Part shown: piece by piece, positions 35,290-44,206 of the stretch | Layout of the letters: each line of letters opens with the position of its first letter | How positions within the stretch are numbered: the stretch's first letter is position 1 | NCBI GenBank assembly: GCA_036274055.1 | Contig: DASUGM010000063.1 | Span: 1 to 58,682, forward strand | Direction: 5' to 3' | Source: DASUGM01 sp036274055 | Lineage (GTDB): Bacteria; Acidobacteriota; Vicinamibacteria; Vicinamibacterales; SCN-69-37 | Length of the DNA stretch: 58,682 nt | Made by a program: the position numbers and the translations under genes | The notes under the pieces: model-generated | Seen by the model: the letters and a program-made list of their open reading frames with translations, nothing else | Database searches by the model: none | Told to the model about the DNA's origin: nothing

Positions 35290-36216
35290 TCAGCTCAGCT
35301 GATCGACGATGTCGCGCAGCTTCGGGTACAGCAGCTGGGCGATGATCTTCTGCCCCTCGGCAGTTGGATGAATCCCGTCGTCCTGATTGAGCGCCGGGTT
35401 GCCGGCAACGCCCTCGAGCAGGAATGGCACGTAGGCAATCGAGCCCGAGTACTCGCGCAGCAACGTCATGTAGATGGCGCGAAAGGAGTCGCGATAGTCG
35501 CTGCCAAGATTGGGCGGCGCTTCCATCCCGGTGAGCAGCACCGCGACGTTCTTGGCGCGCGCGACCTCGATGATGCCTTTCAGGTTGTCGTGTGTCTGCT
35601 GCGTGGTCAGCCCGCGCAGCGCGTCATTGGCGCCAAGCGCAATCACCAGGATGCGAACGTTCGACTCGAGCATCTGATCGACGCGCCGCAACCCGCCGGC
35701 GGTGGTGTCGCCGCTCACGCCCGCGTTGATGACCTCGATCTTGTCGTAGCCCTCGGCATCGAACATCTGCTCGATCACCGCCGGATACGCCTGCTGGCTG
35801 GTGAGCCCGAGACCCGCGGTGAGGCTGTCGCCGAGAAACGCGATCGTGAATGCGGTCGACTGCGCCACCTTGCCGGACGCGGTCGACGGCGCCTCGGTCG
35901 GCACCGGCGGCGGAGGCGGCGGGACGACGCTGCCGCCGCACGAGACGTTGCGGAACGAGCACGCGGAGACCAGCAGCAACAACAGCAGCGGGAGCAGCCG
36001 CTCGAGCGCTTTGATCGCCGCCTCGAGCATGGCGCGATGCGCCGGCGCGGTCGCCTGGGTGAGATCCGCTTTGGCGCGGGCCAGCGCCAGTTCCGCGGTG
36101 CGGCGTTCGGCCCGCTGCCGCGCCTCGTCCGGCGTCGTGGGAGGACTGGTCCTGGCGGCGGACTCGCGATCAGCCTGCTGCGACTCGACCGACTTGCTTT
36201 CCCAGCCCCGTGCCAT
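35290..36216 (-). CDS. GDSL/SGNH esterase (TesA-like) with a 60-residue N-terminal extension before a lipoprotein signal
   Basis: A frame of 308 residues. The C-terminal 180 residues are a TesA-type lysophospholipase/thioesterase: FLGDSLTAG (nucleophile S131), INAGVSGDT, ALGAND and DGIHPTAEGQ give the S, G, N and D-x-x-H blocks. Residues 73-87 (LLPLLLLLLVSACSF) are a lipoprotein signal with its lipid cysteine. The preceding MARGWESKSVESQ segment is charged and helical and looks like a separate small cytoplasmic protein fused in frame. An internal ATG at 36030 would give a normal lipoprotein, but it lacks a clear ribosome site. It may thus be a fusion, or two overlapping products. Confidence 0.85.
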   Translation of the reverse strand: MARGWESKSVESQQADRESAARTSPPTTPDEARQRAERRTAELALARAKADLTQATAPAHRAMLEAAIKALERLLPLLLLLLVSACSFRNVSCGGSVVPPPPPPVPTEAPSTASGKVAQSTAFTIAFLGDSLTAGLGLTSQQAYPAVIEQMFDAEGYDKIEVINAGVSGDTTAGGLRRVDQMLESNVRILVIALGANDALRGLTTQQTHDNLKGIIEVARAKNVAVLLTGMEAPPNLGSDYRDSFRAIYMTLLREYSGSIAYVPFLLEGVAGNPALNQDDGIHPTAEGQKIIAQLLYPKLRDIVDQLS

Positions 36217-36241
36217 CTGCACGATTGTGACACGGCTTCCA

Positions 36242-36298
36242 CGCCGAGACGTAGAGGACGCTGGCGCAGAGAAATCCTTCCTTGCGTCTCTGCGTGTA
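36242..36298. repeat. inverted array of ACGCAGAGACG-like words
   Basis: Words related to ACGCMGAGACG on the left (from 36243) and their inverted form (GCGTCTCTGCGT, about 36283-36294) on the right surround a short AAATCCTTCC spacer. It lies between the divergent esterase and amino acid permease starts. Confidence 0.5.
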
Positions 36299-36309
36299 GA
36301 CTTCGCCCG

Positions 36310-37614
36310 GTGGAATTCCGACGCGCGCTCGGGCCCTTCGACGCCACGATGGTCGTCATCGGCGGCATCATCGGCTCCGGCATCTTCATCAACCCGTCAC
36401 TGGTCGCCCGCACGTTGGACAGCTCGTGGCAGATTCTCGCCGCCTGGGCGCTCGGCGGCGGGGTGGCGATGGCGGGCGCATTTGCCTATGCGGAACTCGG
36501 CCAGCGCTACCCAAAGGCTGGCGGGCAGTACGTCTACCTGCGCGATGCCTGGCACCCCGTCGTCGGGTTCCTCTACGGCTGGGGCCTGCTCTTCCTGATT
36601 GAAACCGGCGCGATGGCCGCGGTCGCGATCACGTTCGCGCAGTACGCGCTGCGGCTCGCCGGCGCCGAGACGATGTCGCCGCGGCCGCTGGCGATCGCGT
36701 CGATCGTGCTCCTGTCGATTGTCAATTACCTCGGCGTCAAGCCGGGCAGCCGTCTGTTGAACGTCTTCGTCGTCCTGAAAGTGCTGGCGCTGATCGTGCT
36801 GATCGGGTTTGCCTGGCTGTCGCCCGGCGTTCCCGGCTGGCTCTCGAACGCGCGCGTCGACAGCACACCGACGACGGCACTGACATTCGGCGCGGCGCTG
36901 ATCCCGATTCTCTTCGCCTACGGCGGCTGGCAGACCGCCAACTACGTCGCCGAGGAAATGAAGGACTCGCGACGCTACCTTCCGCTGGCGCTGATCCTCG
37001 GCACGCTCGCGGTCGTCGCCATCTATCTGCTCGTCAACATCGCGTATCTGCACACGCTGGGGCTGGACGGCCTGGCGGCAACGCCGACGCCCGCGGCCGC
37101 GACCGCCGGGGCGTGGATCGGCGTCGGCGGCGAGCGGTTCGTCTCGGCCGCGATTGCGATCTCGACGTTCGGGTTTCTCAACCTCGCCGTGCTGGCGCCG
37201 ACGCGCGTCTACTACGCGATGGCTGCCGACGGCGCGTTCTTCCCGGCGATGGCGCGCCTCCACCCGCGCTTTCGGACGCCTGGCGCCGCCATCATTCTCC
37301 AGTCGACCTGGGCAATCGCCCTGACGCTGACGGGTGAGTACGGCGACCTGCTCGACACCGTCGTCTTCGCCGACTGGATTTTCTTCGGCCTGACGGTCGC
37401 CGGCCTGTTCGTGCTGCGCGCCCGGCATCCCGAGACCGATGGCTTCAAGACGCCCTTCTATCCAGTTCTGCCGGCCGCATTCGTCGTCGTCGCGCTGCTC
37501 GTCGTCTACAGCACCGTGCAGGCCGCGCCGGCCCGGTCCGCGGTCGGCGCCGGCTTGCTGCTGATTGGAATCCCCGTGTATTACCTGTTCAAGAGTCGAA
37601 GCGCCCGTGGCTGA
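36310..37614 (+). CDS. APC-family amino acid permease
   Basis: A protein of 434 residues with about 12 membrane spans. The N-terminal motif IGGIIGSGIFINPSLVA is the helix-1 substrate-binding GSG loop of APC transporters, and AYAELGQRYPKAGGQYVYLRD is the conserved helix 2-3 region. The sequence is closest to the LAT/SteT-like exchangers by these motifs. I chose GTG 36310, nine residues before helix 1; the longer open frame upstream has no support. The next gene starts inside its last eight bases, so it is coupled to the aminotransferase. Confidence 0.92.
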   Translation: MEFRRALGPFDATMVVIGGIIGSGIFINPSLVARTLDSSWQILAAWALGGGVAMAGAFAYAELGQRYPKAGGQYVYLRDAWHPVVGFLYGWGLLFLIETGAMAAVAITFAQYALRLAGAETMSPRPLAIASIVLLSIVNYLGVKPGSRLLNVFVVLKVLALIVLIGFAWLSPGVPGWLSNARVDSTPTTALTFGAALIPILFAYGGWQTANYVAEEMKDSRRYLPLALILGTLAVVAIYLLVNIAYLHTLGLDGLAATPTPAAATAGAWIGVGGERFVSAAIAISTFGFLNLAVLAPTRVYYAMAADGAFFPAMARLHPRFRTPGAAIILQSTWAIALTLTGEYGDLLDTVVFADWIFFGLTVAGLFVLRARHPETDGFKTPFYPVLPAAFVVVALLVVYSTVQAAPARSAVGAGLLLIGIPVYYLFKSRSARG

Positions 37615-38701
37615 ACCACTGCTGTCTCCGTATCTCCACTGGGCGAAAACGCGGCAGCCGGCGGCGATCGATCTGGCCGGCAGCAACCTGCTCCACTGCG
37701 ATCTGGACGACCTGCCTGGCGCCCGCGATGCAGTCGAGCTGGCGGCGCGCAACGACGAAGGCTTCATCCCGCTGCGCGAGGCAATCGCCGCGCACTACGG
37801 CGTGACGCCGAATCGCGTCGTCACCGGCACCGGCTGCGCGGGCGCTACGTTCCTCGCCATCGGCGCCATCGCGCGCGCCGGCGATGACGTGCTGGTCGAG
37901 CGGCCGGCGTACGACCCGCTGATGGGCGCGTGTCGGCTGCTGGGCATCAATGTCCGCCGATTCGATCGCCGCGCTGACGAGGGCTATGCCGTCGATCCCG
38001 ACGCCGTCCGCGCGCAACTGACGCCACGGACGCGCGCCGTCATCCTCACCAGCCCGCACAATCCGTCCGGTGTCGGCCTCGACGCCGACCGCCTCGAGGC
38101 CGTCGGCCGCGAAGCGGCACGCGTCGGCGCCGTCATCATCGTCGACGAGGTCTATCTCGACGGCGCCAACGCCTGCGGCGACGCGCGCCGGCCGTTGATT
38201 CCCGCGGCGCGCCTCGACGGACCGTTCATCTCAACCAGCAGTCTGACGAAGTCCTACGGCCTGGCCGGCCTGCGGTGCGGGTGGGCGATCGCGCCGCCGG
38301 AGATCGCCGAGCGCATTCAGCGCACCCGCGACGTCGTCGACAACGTCTGCAGCGTCCCATCCGAGCGGCTCGGCGCGCTCGCCTTTCAACAGCTCGCGGC
38401 GCTCACCGCGCGCACGCGACGGATCCTCGGCGGCAACCTTGAACGGGCGCGTGAGTTCTTCGCGTCGCGGGCGAAGCTGGTGCTGCCCGGCCCGCCGTCG
38501 TCGTCGATCGTGTTCGCCCGGCTCGACGATGCGTCGAAGACGCGCGGGTTCGTGCAGCGGCTGCTCGATGGCTACGGCGTGGCGGTCGCGCCCGGTCATT
38601 TCTTCGAGTCGCCGGATCATTTCCGCGTCAGTGTTGCCGGCGATCCGGAGGTGCTCGCGGAAGGCCTTCGCCGGCTCGGAGCCGCGCTCGATGCCGAATG
38701 A
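37607..38701 (+). CDS. class I/II pyridoxal phosphate aminotransferase
   Basis: A protein of 364 residues of fold type I. The cofactor lysine is K215 (SSLTKSYGLAGLRCGW). Other conserved parts are GTGCAGATFLA (phosphate-binding loop), SPHNPSG (N152) and VDEVYLDG (D180, Y183). The C-terminal VAVAPGHFFESPDHFRVSVAG contains the arginine that binds the substrate carboxylate. The start is a GTG that overlaps the permease stop by eight bases. Pairing with an amino acid permease suggests a role in amino acid use, but the substrate is not shown. Confidence 0.93.
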   Translation: MAEPLLSPYLHWAKTRQPAAIDLAGSNLLHCDLDDLPGARDAVELAARNDEGFIPLREAIAAHYGVTPNRVVTGTGCAGATFLAIGAIARAGDDVLVERPAYDPLMGACRLLGINVRRFDRRADEGYAVDPDAVRAQLTPRTRAVILTSPHNPSGVGLDADRLEAVGREAARVGAVIIVDEVYLDGANACGDARRPLIPAARLDGPFISTSSLTKSYGLAGLRCGWAIAPPEIAERIQRTRDVVDNVCSVPSERLGALAFQQLAALTARTRRILGGNLERAREFFASRAKLVLPGPPSSSIVFARLDDASKTRGFVQRLLDGYGVAVAPGHFFESPDHFRVSVAGDPEVLAEGLRRLGAALDAE

Positions 38702-39932
38702 ATGGCCGCCCCTCCTTCCGTTGGCGGTCGGCGTTCTCGGCGGACTCGCGGTCGGGATCGAGCGCGAATGGAGTGGCAAGTCGTCGGGGCCGCATGCCCG
38801 ATTCGCAGGGCTCCGCACGTTCACGCTGCTCGGGATCATCTCGACGCTGAGCGGCTGGCTATGGACGAGCGGCCTCCAGGGCCCGGCGGCGATTCTGCTT
38901 GGCGGCGCGGGCGGGCTGGTCGTCGTTGCCTACGCCGCGGCGAGCCGGCGCGACGTGGACGGCACGACCGAAGTCGCCGCCATCGTCGTCCTCACCGCCG
39001 GCGTCATGGCTGGCGCGGGTGCGACGAAGTTCGCGTCCGGCATCATCGCGCTGACCGTGCTGCTGCTGGTCGAGAAGAAGCAGCTCCACGGCTGGGTGAG
39101 CAAGCTCGACCGCGAGGAACTGCGGGCCGGGGCGCGTTTCGCGGTCATGGCCGCGGTGATCCTGCCGCTGCTGCCGCCCGGCCCGTACGGCCCGCTCGGT
39201 GGCATCAAACCACGCACGCTCTGGGCCCTGGTGCTGTTCTTCTCGGGCTTGAGCTTTGTCGGGTACATCGCCCAGCGCGCGGTCGGCCGCGACAAGGGCC
39301 ATTTGCTCACCGGGACGCTCGGCGGCCTGTTGTCCTCGACGTCAGTCACGCTGACGTTCTCGCGCCTGAGCGCGGCCCATCCCGCCGCGGGTGCGTCGCT
39401 CGCCGCCGGGACGATGGGTGCGAACGTCCTGTTGTTTCCGCGGATTCTCGCCGCGACGGCCGTGCTCGCGCCCGAACTTTCGCGCGCCGTGTGGCCCGCG
39501 TTCATCGCGCCGGCGATCGCCGGAACCGCGGTCGCGCTCATCGGTCTGCGACGCACGCAGCCGGCTGCGCCGGCCAACGCGAAAGCCAATCCGCTGCAAC
39601 TCGGTGCGGCGCTCCAGATGGCGGGACTCTTTCAGATCGTGCTCTACGCGGTGGCGTTCACGAGCGAACGGTTCGGTCAGGCTGGCATCTTCGGCTCCGC
39701 CGCGGTGCTCGGCCTGGTCGACATGGATGCGCTCACCGTCTCGATGTCACACGTCACGAAAGCGGGCACGAGCGCGGCGACCGCCGCCCAGGCCATCGTC
39801 ATCGGCGTTCTCGCGAATACCGTCGTCAAGCTGACAATTGCGCTGGTCATCGGGCGAGGGATCTATCGCGTGATTACAGCGGCTGGGCTGATCCTCATCG
39901 GCGCGGCGCTTGCGGCGTGGTCCGTGCTTTAG
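38691..39932 (+). CDS. MgtC/DUF4010-family membrane protein
   Basis: A protein of 413 residues. The N-terminal 130 residues resemble MgtC (GVLGGLAVGIEREW, AGLRTFTLLGIISTL, GTTEVAAIVVLTAGVMAGAG). The remaining 250 residues are a DUF4010 multi-span region with LGGLLSSTSVTLTFSRL and GLVDMDALTVSMS. I count about 12 membrane spans. Its function is unknown; the MgtC part suggests ion- or pH-related stress. The ATG at 38691 overlaps the end of the aminotransferase gene by 11 bases, so the three genes from 36310 form one operon. Confidence 0.9.
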   Translation: MPNEWPPLLPLAVGVLGGLAVGIEREWSGKSSGPHARFAGLRTFTLLGIISTLSGWLWTSGLQGPAAILLGGAGGLVVVAYAAASRRDVDGTTEVAAIVVLTAGVMAGAGATKFASGIIALTVLLLVEKKQLHGWVSKLDREELRAGARFAVMAAVILPLLPPGPYGPLGGIKPRTLWALVLFFSGLSFVGYIAQRAVGRDKGHLLTGTLGGLLSSTSVTLTFSRLSAAHPAAGASLAAGTMGANVLLFPRILAATAVLAPELSRAVWPAFIAPAIAGTAVALIGLRRTQPAAPANAKANPLQLGAALQMAGLFQIVLYAVAFTSERFGQAGIFGSAAVLGLVDMDALTVSMSHVTKAGTSAATAAQAIVIGVLANTVVKLTIALVIGRGIYRVITAAGLILIGAALAAWSVL

Positions 39933-40053
39933 TGCGGAGTGCCAGGTGCGTCAGTGCTACAAGCGCAGCGCCGATAGAGACGGCGGCGCCGGCGTGTTGT
40001 CTTGCGGAGAGCTCCGGTCGACGCCGCGGGAACCGCGCTCCAGCGGCAACGCG

Positions 40054-40980
40054 CTACTTTTCCCTGGTCTCCTGCTTGAACACCCGCAGCGCCGTCGTCA
40101 CCATGGACGCGACGTCAGCGACGTTGGCGGGCAGGATCACCGTCGTGCCGGCCTTGGCGAGCTCGCCGAAGCGATCGACGTACTGTTCGGCGACGCGCAA
40201 CTGCGTCGCCTCGACGCCGCCGGGTTGCCGGATCGCGTCGGCGACCTTGCGGATCCCTTCGGACGTCGCGTTGGCGACGGCGAGGATCGCCGACGCCTGC
40301 CCTTCGGCTTCGTTGATCTGCTGCTGGCGCCGTGCTTCCGAGGCTTTGATCACCTGCTGCTTCTCGCCCTCGGCGTTGTTGATCGCGGCATCGCGCGCGC
40401 CTTCGGAGGTCAGGATGACGGCGCGCTTCTCGCGTTCGGCGCGCATCTGCTTTTCCATCGCCGCGAGCACATCGTGCGGCGGCGTGATGTTCTTGATCTC
40501 GTAGCGGAGCACTTTCACGCCCCACGGCTCCGACGCCTTGTCGAGTTCCTGCACGACCTGCATGTTGATGTTCATGCGCTCTTCGAAGGTCTTGTCCAGG
40601 TCGATCTTCCCGATCTCGCTGCGCAGCGTCGTCTGCGCGAGCTGGACGATCGCGAACACATAGTTGGAAATCCCGTACGACGCGCGTTCGGGGTTCATGA
40701 CTTTCAGGTAGAGGATGCCGTCGACACCGACCTGGACGTTGTCCCGGGTGATGCAGACCTGCGCCGGGATGTCGACCGCCTCCTCCTTCAGTGAATGGCG
40801 GTAGCGGATGACGTCGAGAAACGGAATCAGGATGTGGAAGCCGGCCTGAATCACGCCCGAGAAGCGCCCGAGCCGCTCGACGACGTAAGCGCTCTGCTGC
40901 GGCACGACGACCGCGGTCTTGGCGATGACGATCAGGACGACGAGCGCGGTGACGGCGCCGACGATTGTGTATGGCGTCAT
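40054..40980 (-). CDS. SPFH/Band 7 protein (stomatin/QmcA-like)
   Basis: A protein of 308 residues. One N-terminal membrane segment (residues 5-25) precedes the PHB domain (VPQQSAYVVERLGRFSGVIQ, VDIPAQVCITRDNVQVGVDG, YAISNYVFAI-like) and a coiled-coil tail rich in E, Q, R and A (AMEKQMRAEREKRAVILTSE, EGEKQQVIKASEARRQQQIN). This is the paraslipin/QmcA group, which forms membrane microdomain assemblies. Its start overlaps the NfeD stop by four bases, the standard NfeD-SPFH partnership. The convergent 121-base gap to the DUF4010 gene holds no clear terminator. Confidence 0.94.
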   Translation of the reverse strand: MTPYTIVGAVTALVVLIVIAKTAVVVPQQSAYVVERLGRFSGVIQAGFHILIPFLDVIRYRHSLKEEAVDIPAQVCITRDNVQVGVDGILYLKVMNPERASYGISNYVFAIVQLAQTTLRSEIGKIDLDKTFEERMNINMQVVQELDKASEPWGVKVLRYEIKNITPPHDVLAAMEKQMRAEREKRAVILTSEGARDAAINNAEGEKQQVIKASEARRQQQINEAEGQASAILAVANATSEGIRKVADAIRQPGGVEATQLRVAEQYVDRFGELAKAGTTVILPANVADVASMVTTALRVFKQETREK

Positions 40981-41426
40981 GAACGAGCCCCTTCCGGCTC
41001 GACGTACAGCATCAACTGGTCAACGCGCACCACCCGGCAGCGCGCGCCGCGCGGGAGCGAGAGCGGCCCAGTGGTCCGCGCCGACCACGAACTGCCGCGC
41101 AATTCCACCTTGCCGACGCCGCCGGGGCCCAGATCGTCGAGCAGGACGCCGACCTCGCCAATCAGCGAGTCGACCGGCGGCAACTGGGGATCGGCCTGGA
41201 ACCACTGGAGCAGGCGCGACCGGAACAATGCCAGCGACGTCACCGAGAGCACGGTGAACAGCCCGAGTTCGACGGCCAGGTCATGGACGAGGCCGGCGCT
41301 GTCGAGCAAGCCGACAATCACCGCGGCAATGCCGAAGAAAATGATGAAGAACCCGCCGGCCGCCGCCAGTTCCGCGGCGATCAAGAACAAGCCCAGAACC
41401 AGCCAGTGCCACCAGAGAATCTCCAT
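40977..41426 (-). CDS. NfeD-family membrane protein
   Basis: A protein of 149 residues with three to four membrane spans in the first 75 residues (WWHWLVLGLFLIAAELAAAG, FIIFFGIAAVIVGLLDSAGL) and a C-terminal OB-fold domain (LIGEVGVLLDDLGPGGVGKV, RGARCRVVRVDQLMLYV). It is the short NfeD form without a ClpP-like protease domain. NfeD proteins work with the SPFH partner, whose gene overlaps it by four bases, in membrane quality control. Confidence 0.93.
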   Translation of the reverse strand: MEILWWHWLVLGLFLIAAELAAAGGFFIIFFGIAAVIVGLLDSAGLVHDLAVELGLFTVLSVTSLALFRSRLLQWFQADPQLPPVDSLIGEVGVLLDDLGPGGVGKVELRGSSWSARTTGPLSLPRGARCRVVRVDQLMLYVEPEGARS

Positions 41427-41450
41427 AAGACTCCGGATTATACAGACAGC

Positions 41451-41969
41451 CTACCGGCGGCCGTCGGCAGTCAGGAGTTTTACGGTGGTGATGAACTGGC
41501 CGGCGTGCCGCGTCGTGTGCTCGGCAGCGTGGAACAGCAGGCCGAGCATGTTCGATGGCAGCCCCGCGCGCCCGACTTTCCGATCGTCGAAGACGCGATC
41601 GGAATCGGTCGCGCGCAATTGCGCGAGGCCGACGTCAACCGCGGCGGCAAGATGGCGCGCGAGCGCCACGCCGTCCATCTCCGGATGCGGCTGCGACTCG
41701 AACCGCAAGGCGGCCTTCTGCGCATCGTTCAGTGCTTCGCCGCGCGCGTAGCTGAACAGGCGATCGAGCGCCCCGGCCATGTGCAGCACATGAAACGCGG
41801 CGCTGGCGGCGCCGCGCTGCGTCCACAGCACGTCGGTGCTGGTGCGAGGCGCGACCGCATCGATGTCTTCACGCGCGGCAACCAGCGCGTGTGCCACCGG
41901 TTGCAGCACTGGCGCAACGCCGTCGACCGGACCACGCAGCCAGACTTCGGGGGACGGAATCACTGTCAT
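41451..41969 (-). CDS. DinB-like four-helix protein
   Basis: A protein of 172 residues. It has the DinB/YfiT layout: helices with a first metal histidine in SAAFHVLHMAGALDRLF and a later pair in GLLFHAAEHTTRHAGQF, which give the three-histidine site of this superfamily. DinB proteins are thought to act on small thiol- or metal-dependent substrates. It stands alone between the NfeD gene and the divergent beta-barrel-like protein, without a known partner. Confidence 0.85.
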   Translation of the reverse strand: MTVIPSPEVWLRGPVDGVAPVLQPVAHALVAAREDIDAVAPRTSTDVLWTQRGAASAAFHVLHMAGALDRLFSYARGEALNDAQKAALRFESQPHPEMDGVALARHLAAAVDVGLAQLRATDSDRVFDDRKVGRAGLPSNMLGLLFHAAEHTTRHAGQFITTVKLLTADGRR

Positions 41970-42051
41970 GGCACGATCTTAGCAACATCAACGCAGGATG
42001 GCGGGTCCGGCTCCGGGCAGGGCCGGTGTGGCCCGCCGGAGGGACACAGTG

Positions 42052-42651
42052 ATGCGACTCCGACCGTTGATGCTGCTCACCGCGATGCTGGTCTGCCTGC
42101 CGGCGCTCGCGTTGGCTCAGGACTTCGGCGTGATGGAATCCGCCGAGACGATCAACAAAGGCAATTTCAAACTCCGCGGCAATCCGATGTTCGTGTGGGG
42201 CCAGGACGCCAACGCGACCACCGGCGTCGCGATCGCCGCGGGATACGGCTTCACACCGCGCTTCGACGCCGAGGGGCAACTCGCCTTCTACGACGGCGTC
42301 TCCTTCTTCGGCGGCAACGCCGAGTACTGGCTGATCAAAGATCGCCGGCTCGACTTCTCCGTGGCCGGCGGCCTGCACGGCAGCGCCGGCGACAACGCGC
42401 GCGATTCGATCGGCGTCGATCTCACTTTCCTCGGCAGCAAGCACGTCGCGAAGAAACTCGAACTCTACGGCGGTGTCGATATCGCCTTCGAGAACCCCGA
42501 AGACGCCGAGGGTTTCACCACCGTCCACCTGATTCCGGGTGTCGAGTACAAGATTCACGACGACCTGGATTTCGTCAGCGAGTTCGGCATCGGTCTGAAC
42601 GACAGTTCACGGCACTACTTCGCGATCGGACTCGCGTACTACATTCGCTGA
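42052..42651 (+). CDS. exported beta-barrel-like outer-membrane protein
   Basis: A protein of 199 residues with a signal peptide (MRLRPLMLLTAMLVCLPALA, cleavage before QD). Alternating short strands follow with aromatic girdles and glycine-rich turns (GNFKLRGNPMFVWGQ, GYGFTPRFDAEGQLAFYDG, YGGVDIAFENPEDA) and a C-terminal aromatic residue pattern (HYFAIGLAYYIR). The pattern suggests an eight- to ten-strand outer-membrane barrel. I do not recognise the family. The ATG at 42052 has a GGAGGG site eight bases upstream. The ACGGCTT array starts 12 bases after its stop. Confidence 0.7.
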   Translation: MRLRPLMLLTAMLVCLPALALAQDFGVMESAETINKGNFKLRGNPMFVWGQDANATTGVAIAAGYGFTPRFDAEGQLAFYDGVSFFGGNAEYWLIKDRRLDFSVAGGLHGSAGDNARDSIGVDLTFLGSKHVAKKLELYGGVDIAFENPEDAEGFTTVHLIPGVEYKIHDDLDFVSEFGIGLNDSSRHYFAIGLAYYIR

Positions 42652-42661
42652 TCTACGTCCG

Positions 42662-42794
<133 letters not shown>

Positions 42795-42825
42795 TTTGGC
42801 ATGGCCCTTGAAACACCAGACCCGG

Positions 42826-43260
42826 ATGGATCCGCGCACCGAGCAACTGCTCGCGCGACGAGGAGCCGAGGCAACTGCGCCCGCGCGGCCGAAGTCCGCG
42901 TTGATGCGTTGGGTGGACGCGCATCGCACCGTCACCGCCGCACTCGTCGTCGGCGTCGTGGCGATTGCGGTCGCCGGCCACTACGCTCTGGTGACGCTGC
43001 CGGCACAGCAGGCCGAAGAGATCTCGCGCGTCGAGCAGGCAGCCGGACAGCGCAAGGCCGCCGACGACCTGGCCGGCGCCGAAGGACTCGAGGCGTGCCT
43101 GGCGACGGCGCAGAGCGCGCATCGGGTCACGTGGGATCAGGCGTGCTCTGACCGGAACCGCAAACCCGACTGCACGCTGCCGCGCACGCAAGCGGCGCGA
43201 CTCGCCGAGCTGCATCGCCAGGCGCGTGCGCAGTGCCTGAAGCAATACTCGATTCGCTGA
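42826..43260 (+). CDS. small single-span membrane protein with cysteine-containing tail, hypothetical
   Basis: A protein of 144 residues from ATG 42826; an upstream TTG would add ten residues. One membrane span lies at about residues 35-55 (VTAALVVGVVAIAVAGHYAL). The outer part is helical and carries four cysteines (LEACLATAQ, DQACSDRNRKPDCTL, ARAQCLKQY), two possible disulfides. I do not recognise a family. It ends five bases before the stop of the convergent VWFA gene. Confidence 0.65.
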   Translation: MDPRTEQLLARRGAEATAPARPKSALMRWVDAHRTVTAALVVGVVAIAVAGHYALVTLPAQQAEEISRVEQAAGQRKAADDLAGAEGLEACLATAQSAHRVTWDQACSDRNRKPDCTLPRTQAARLAELHRQARAQCLKQYSIR

Positions 43261-43264
43261 ACGC

Positions 43265-44206
43265 TCAGCCGCCGAAGTACCCTTTCCTGGCTCGAATCGT
43301 CGCGCCGCGGCGCGACGGAATCTCGACGCGCAGATCGTGCCAGCCGCCGACGTCGACACCTCGCATCGTGTAACGCAGAAGGTAACTCTGACGGAAGTCG
43401 TCGAACGCGCGCTGAAAGGTATCGACGATCGACGTGCCGTCGCGCACCTCGCGGGTGTCGCCGCCGGTCAGCTCGGCGGCCTCGCGAAGGTTCGCGACGC
43501 CGCGCTGGTCGGCCAACACATGGAACCACGTCGTGCGGAGGGTGGCATACCCTTCGTCGCTCGTCCGGAAGCGCTGCGCCAGCGGCTGCGTCGGCGTCAC
43601 CAGCACGAGATGCAGCACCGCCTCGGCCCGTCGCGCGACGTCGCGGACGCGCGTCGAATCGAGCACGCTCCCCTGCTCGACGCCGTCGGAAATCGCAATG
43701 ACGAGATGACGCCGATCCGGATCCGGGCGGTGCATCATCGCGACAAAACACGCGTCGTAGAGGGACTGAATCCCGCCGAGGCGGACGGTCATCCGTCCGG
43801 CCTGGTCGCCGCGGATCCAGCCGGTGACGTCGGTGACCTGATTCTCGAGGGTCAGCAGGCGGACGCGATCGTCGCGACGAAGCAACGTGCCGATACGCCG
43901 CAGATCCTCGTTGCGCGCGGCAAGCTGCCGCACTTCCGCCTGATTCATCGTGCCTAGGAACAGGGTGACGTCCACGGGCACGCCGCCGATCGAAACGTCG
44001 TCGATGACTTGGCGGACGCCATTGTCGGTGACGACGAAGTCGCCGGCGGCGAGGCCGAGGATCGCCTTGTTACCGTCCTTCACAGCGACATCGACGAGCA
44101 CTGCACGCGTCCCGGCGCGAAACACCTGGGGCTGCTGCGCCAGGACGACGACCGAGGCGGCGATCGACACTGCGACGACCGGCACGATGCGGAAGCGTCG
44201 TCTCAT
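43265..44206 (-). CDS. VWFA-related protein, acidobacterial type
   Basis: A protein of 313 residues with a signal peptide (SIAASVVVLA, cleavage near residue 23). An N-terminal strand pair (FRAGTRAVLVDVAVKDGNKA, LAAGDFVVTDNG) and a VWA-like domain (about residues 75-260) follow, and the end is RARKGYFGG. This is the acidobacteria-specific VWFA-related family. The metal-ion site looks degenerate: where D-x-S-x-S is expected, the sequence is VDVTLFLGTMNQ. The middle HLVIAISDGVEQ is the second metal-site strand. It overlaps the upstream repeat-protein gene by four bases. Confidence 0.9.
   Translation of the reverse strand: MRRRFRIVPVVAVSIAASVVVLAQQPQVFRAGTRAVLVDVAVKDGNKAILGLAAGDFVVTDNGVRQVIDDVSIGGVPVDVTLFLGTMNQAEVRQLAARNEDLRRIGTLLRRDDRVRLLTLENQVTDVTGWIRGDQAGRMTVRLGGIQSLYDACFVAMMHRPDPDRRHLVIAISDGVEQGSVLDSTRVRDVARRAEAVLHLVLVTPTQPLAQRFRTSDEGYATLRTTWFHVLADQRGVANLREAAELTGGDTREVRDGTSIVDTFQRAFDDFRQSYLLRYTMRGVDVGGWHDLRVEIPSRRGATIRARKGYFGG

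Noticed and set aside
35368..36309. N-terminal extension of the amino acid permease frame
   Set aside because: It is antisense to the esterase gene; the permease helix 1 starts nine residues after GTG 36310.
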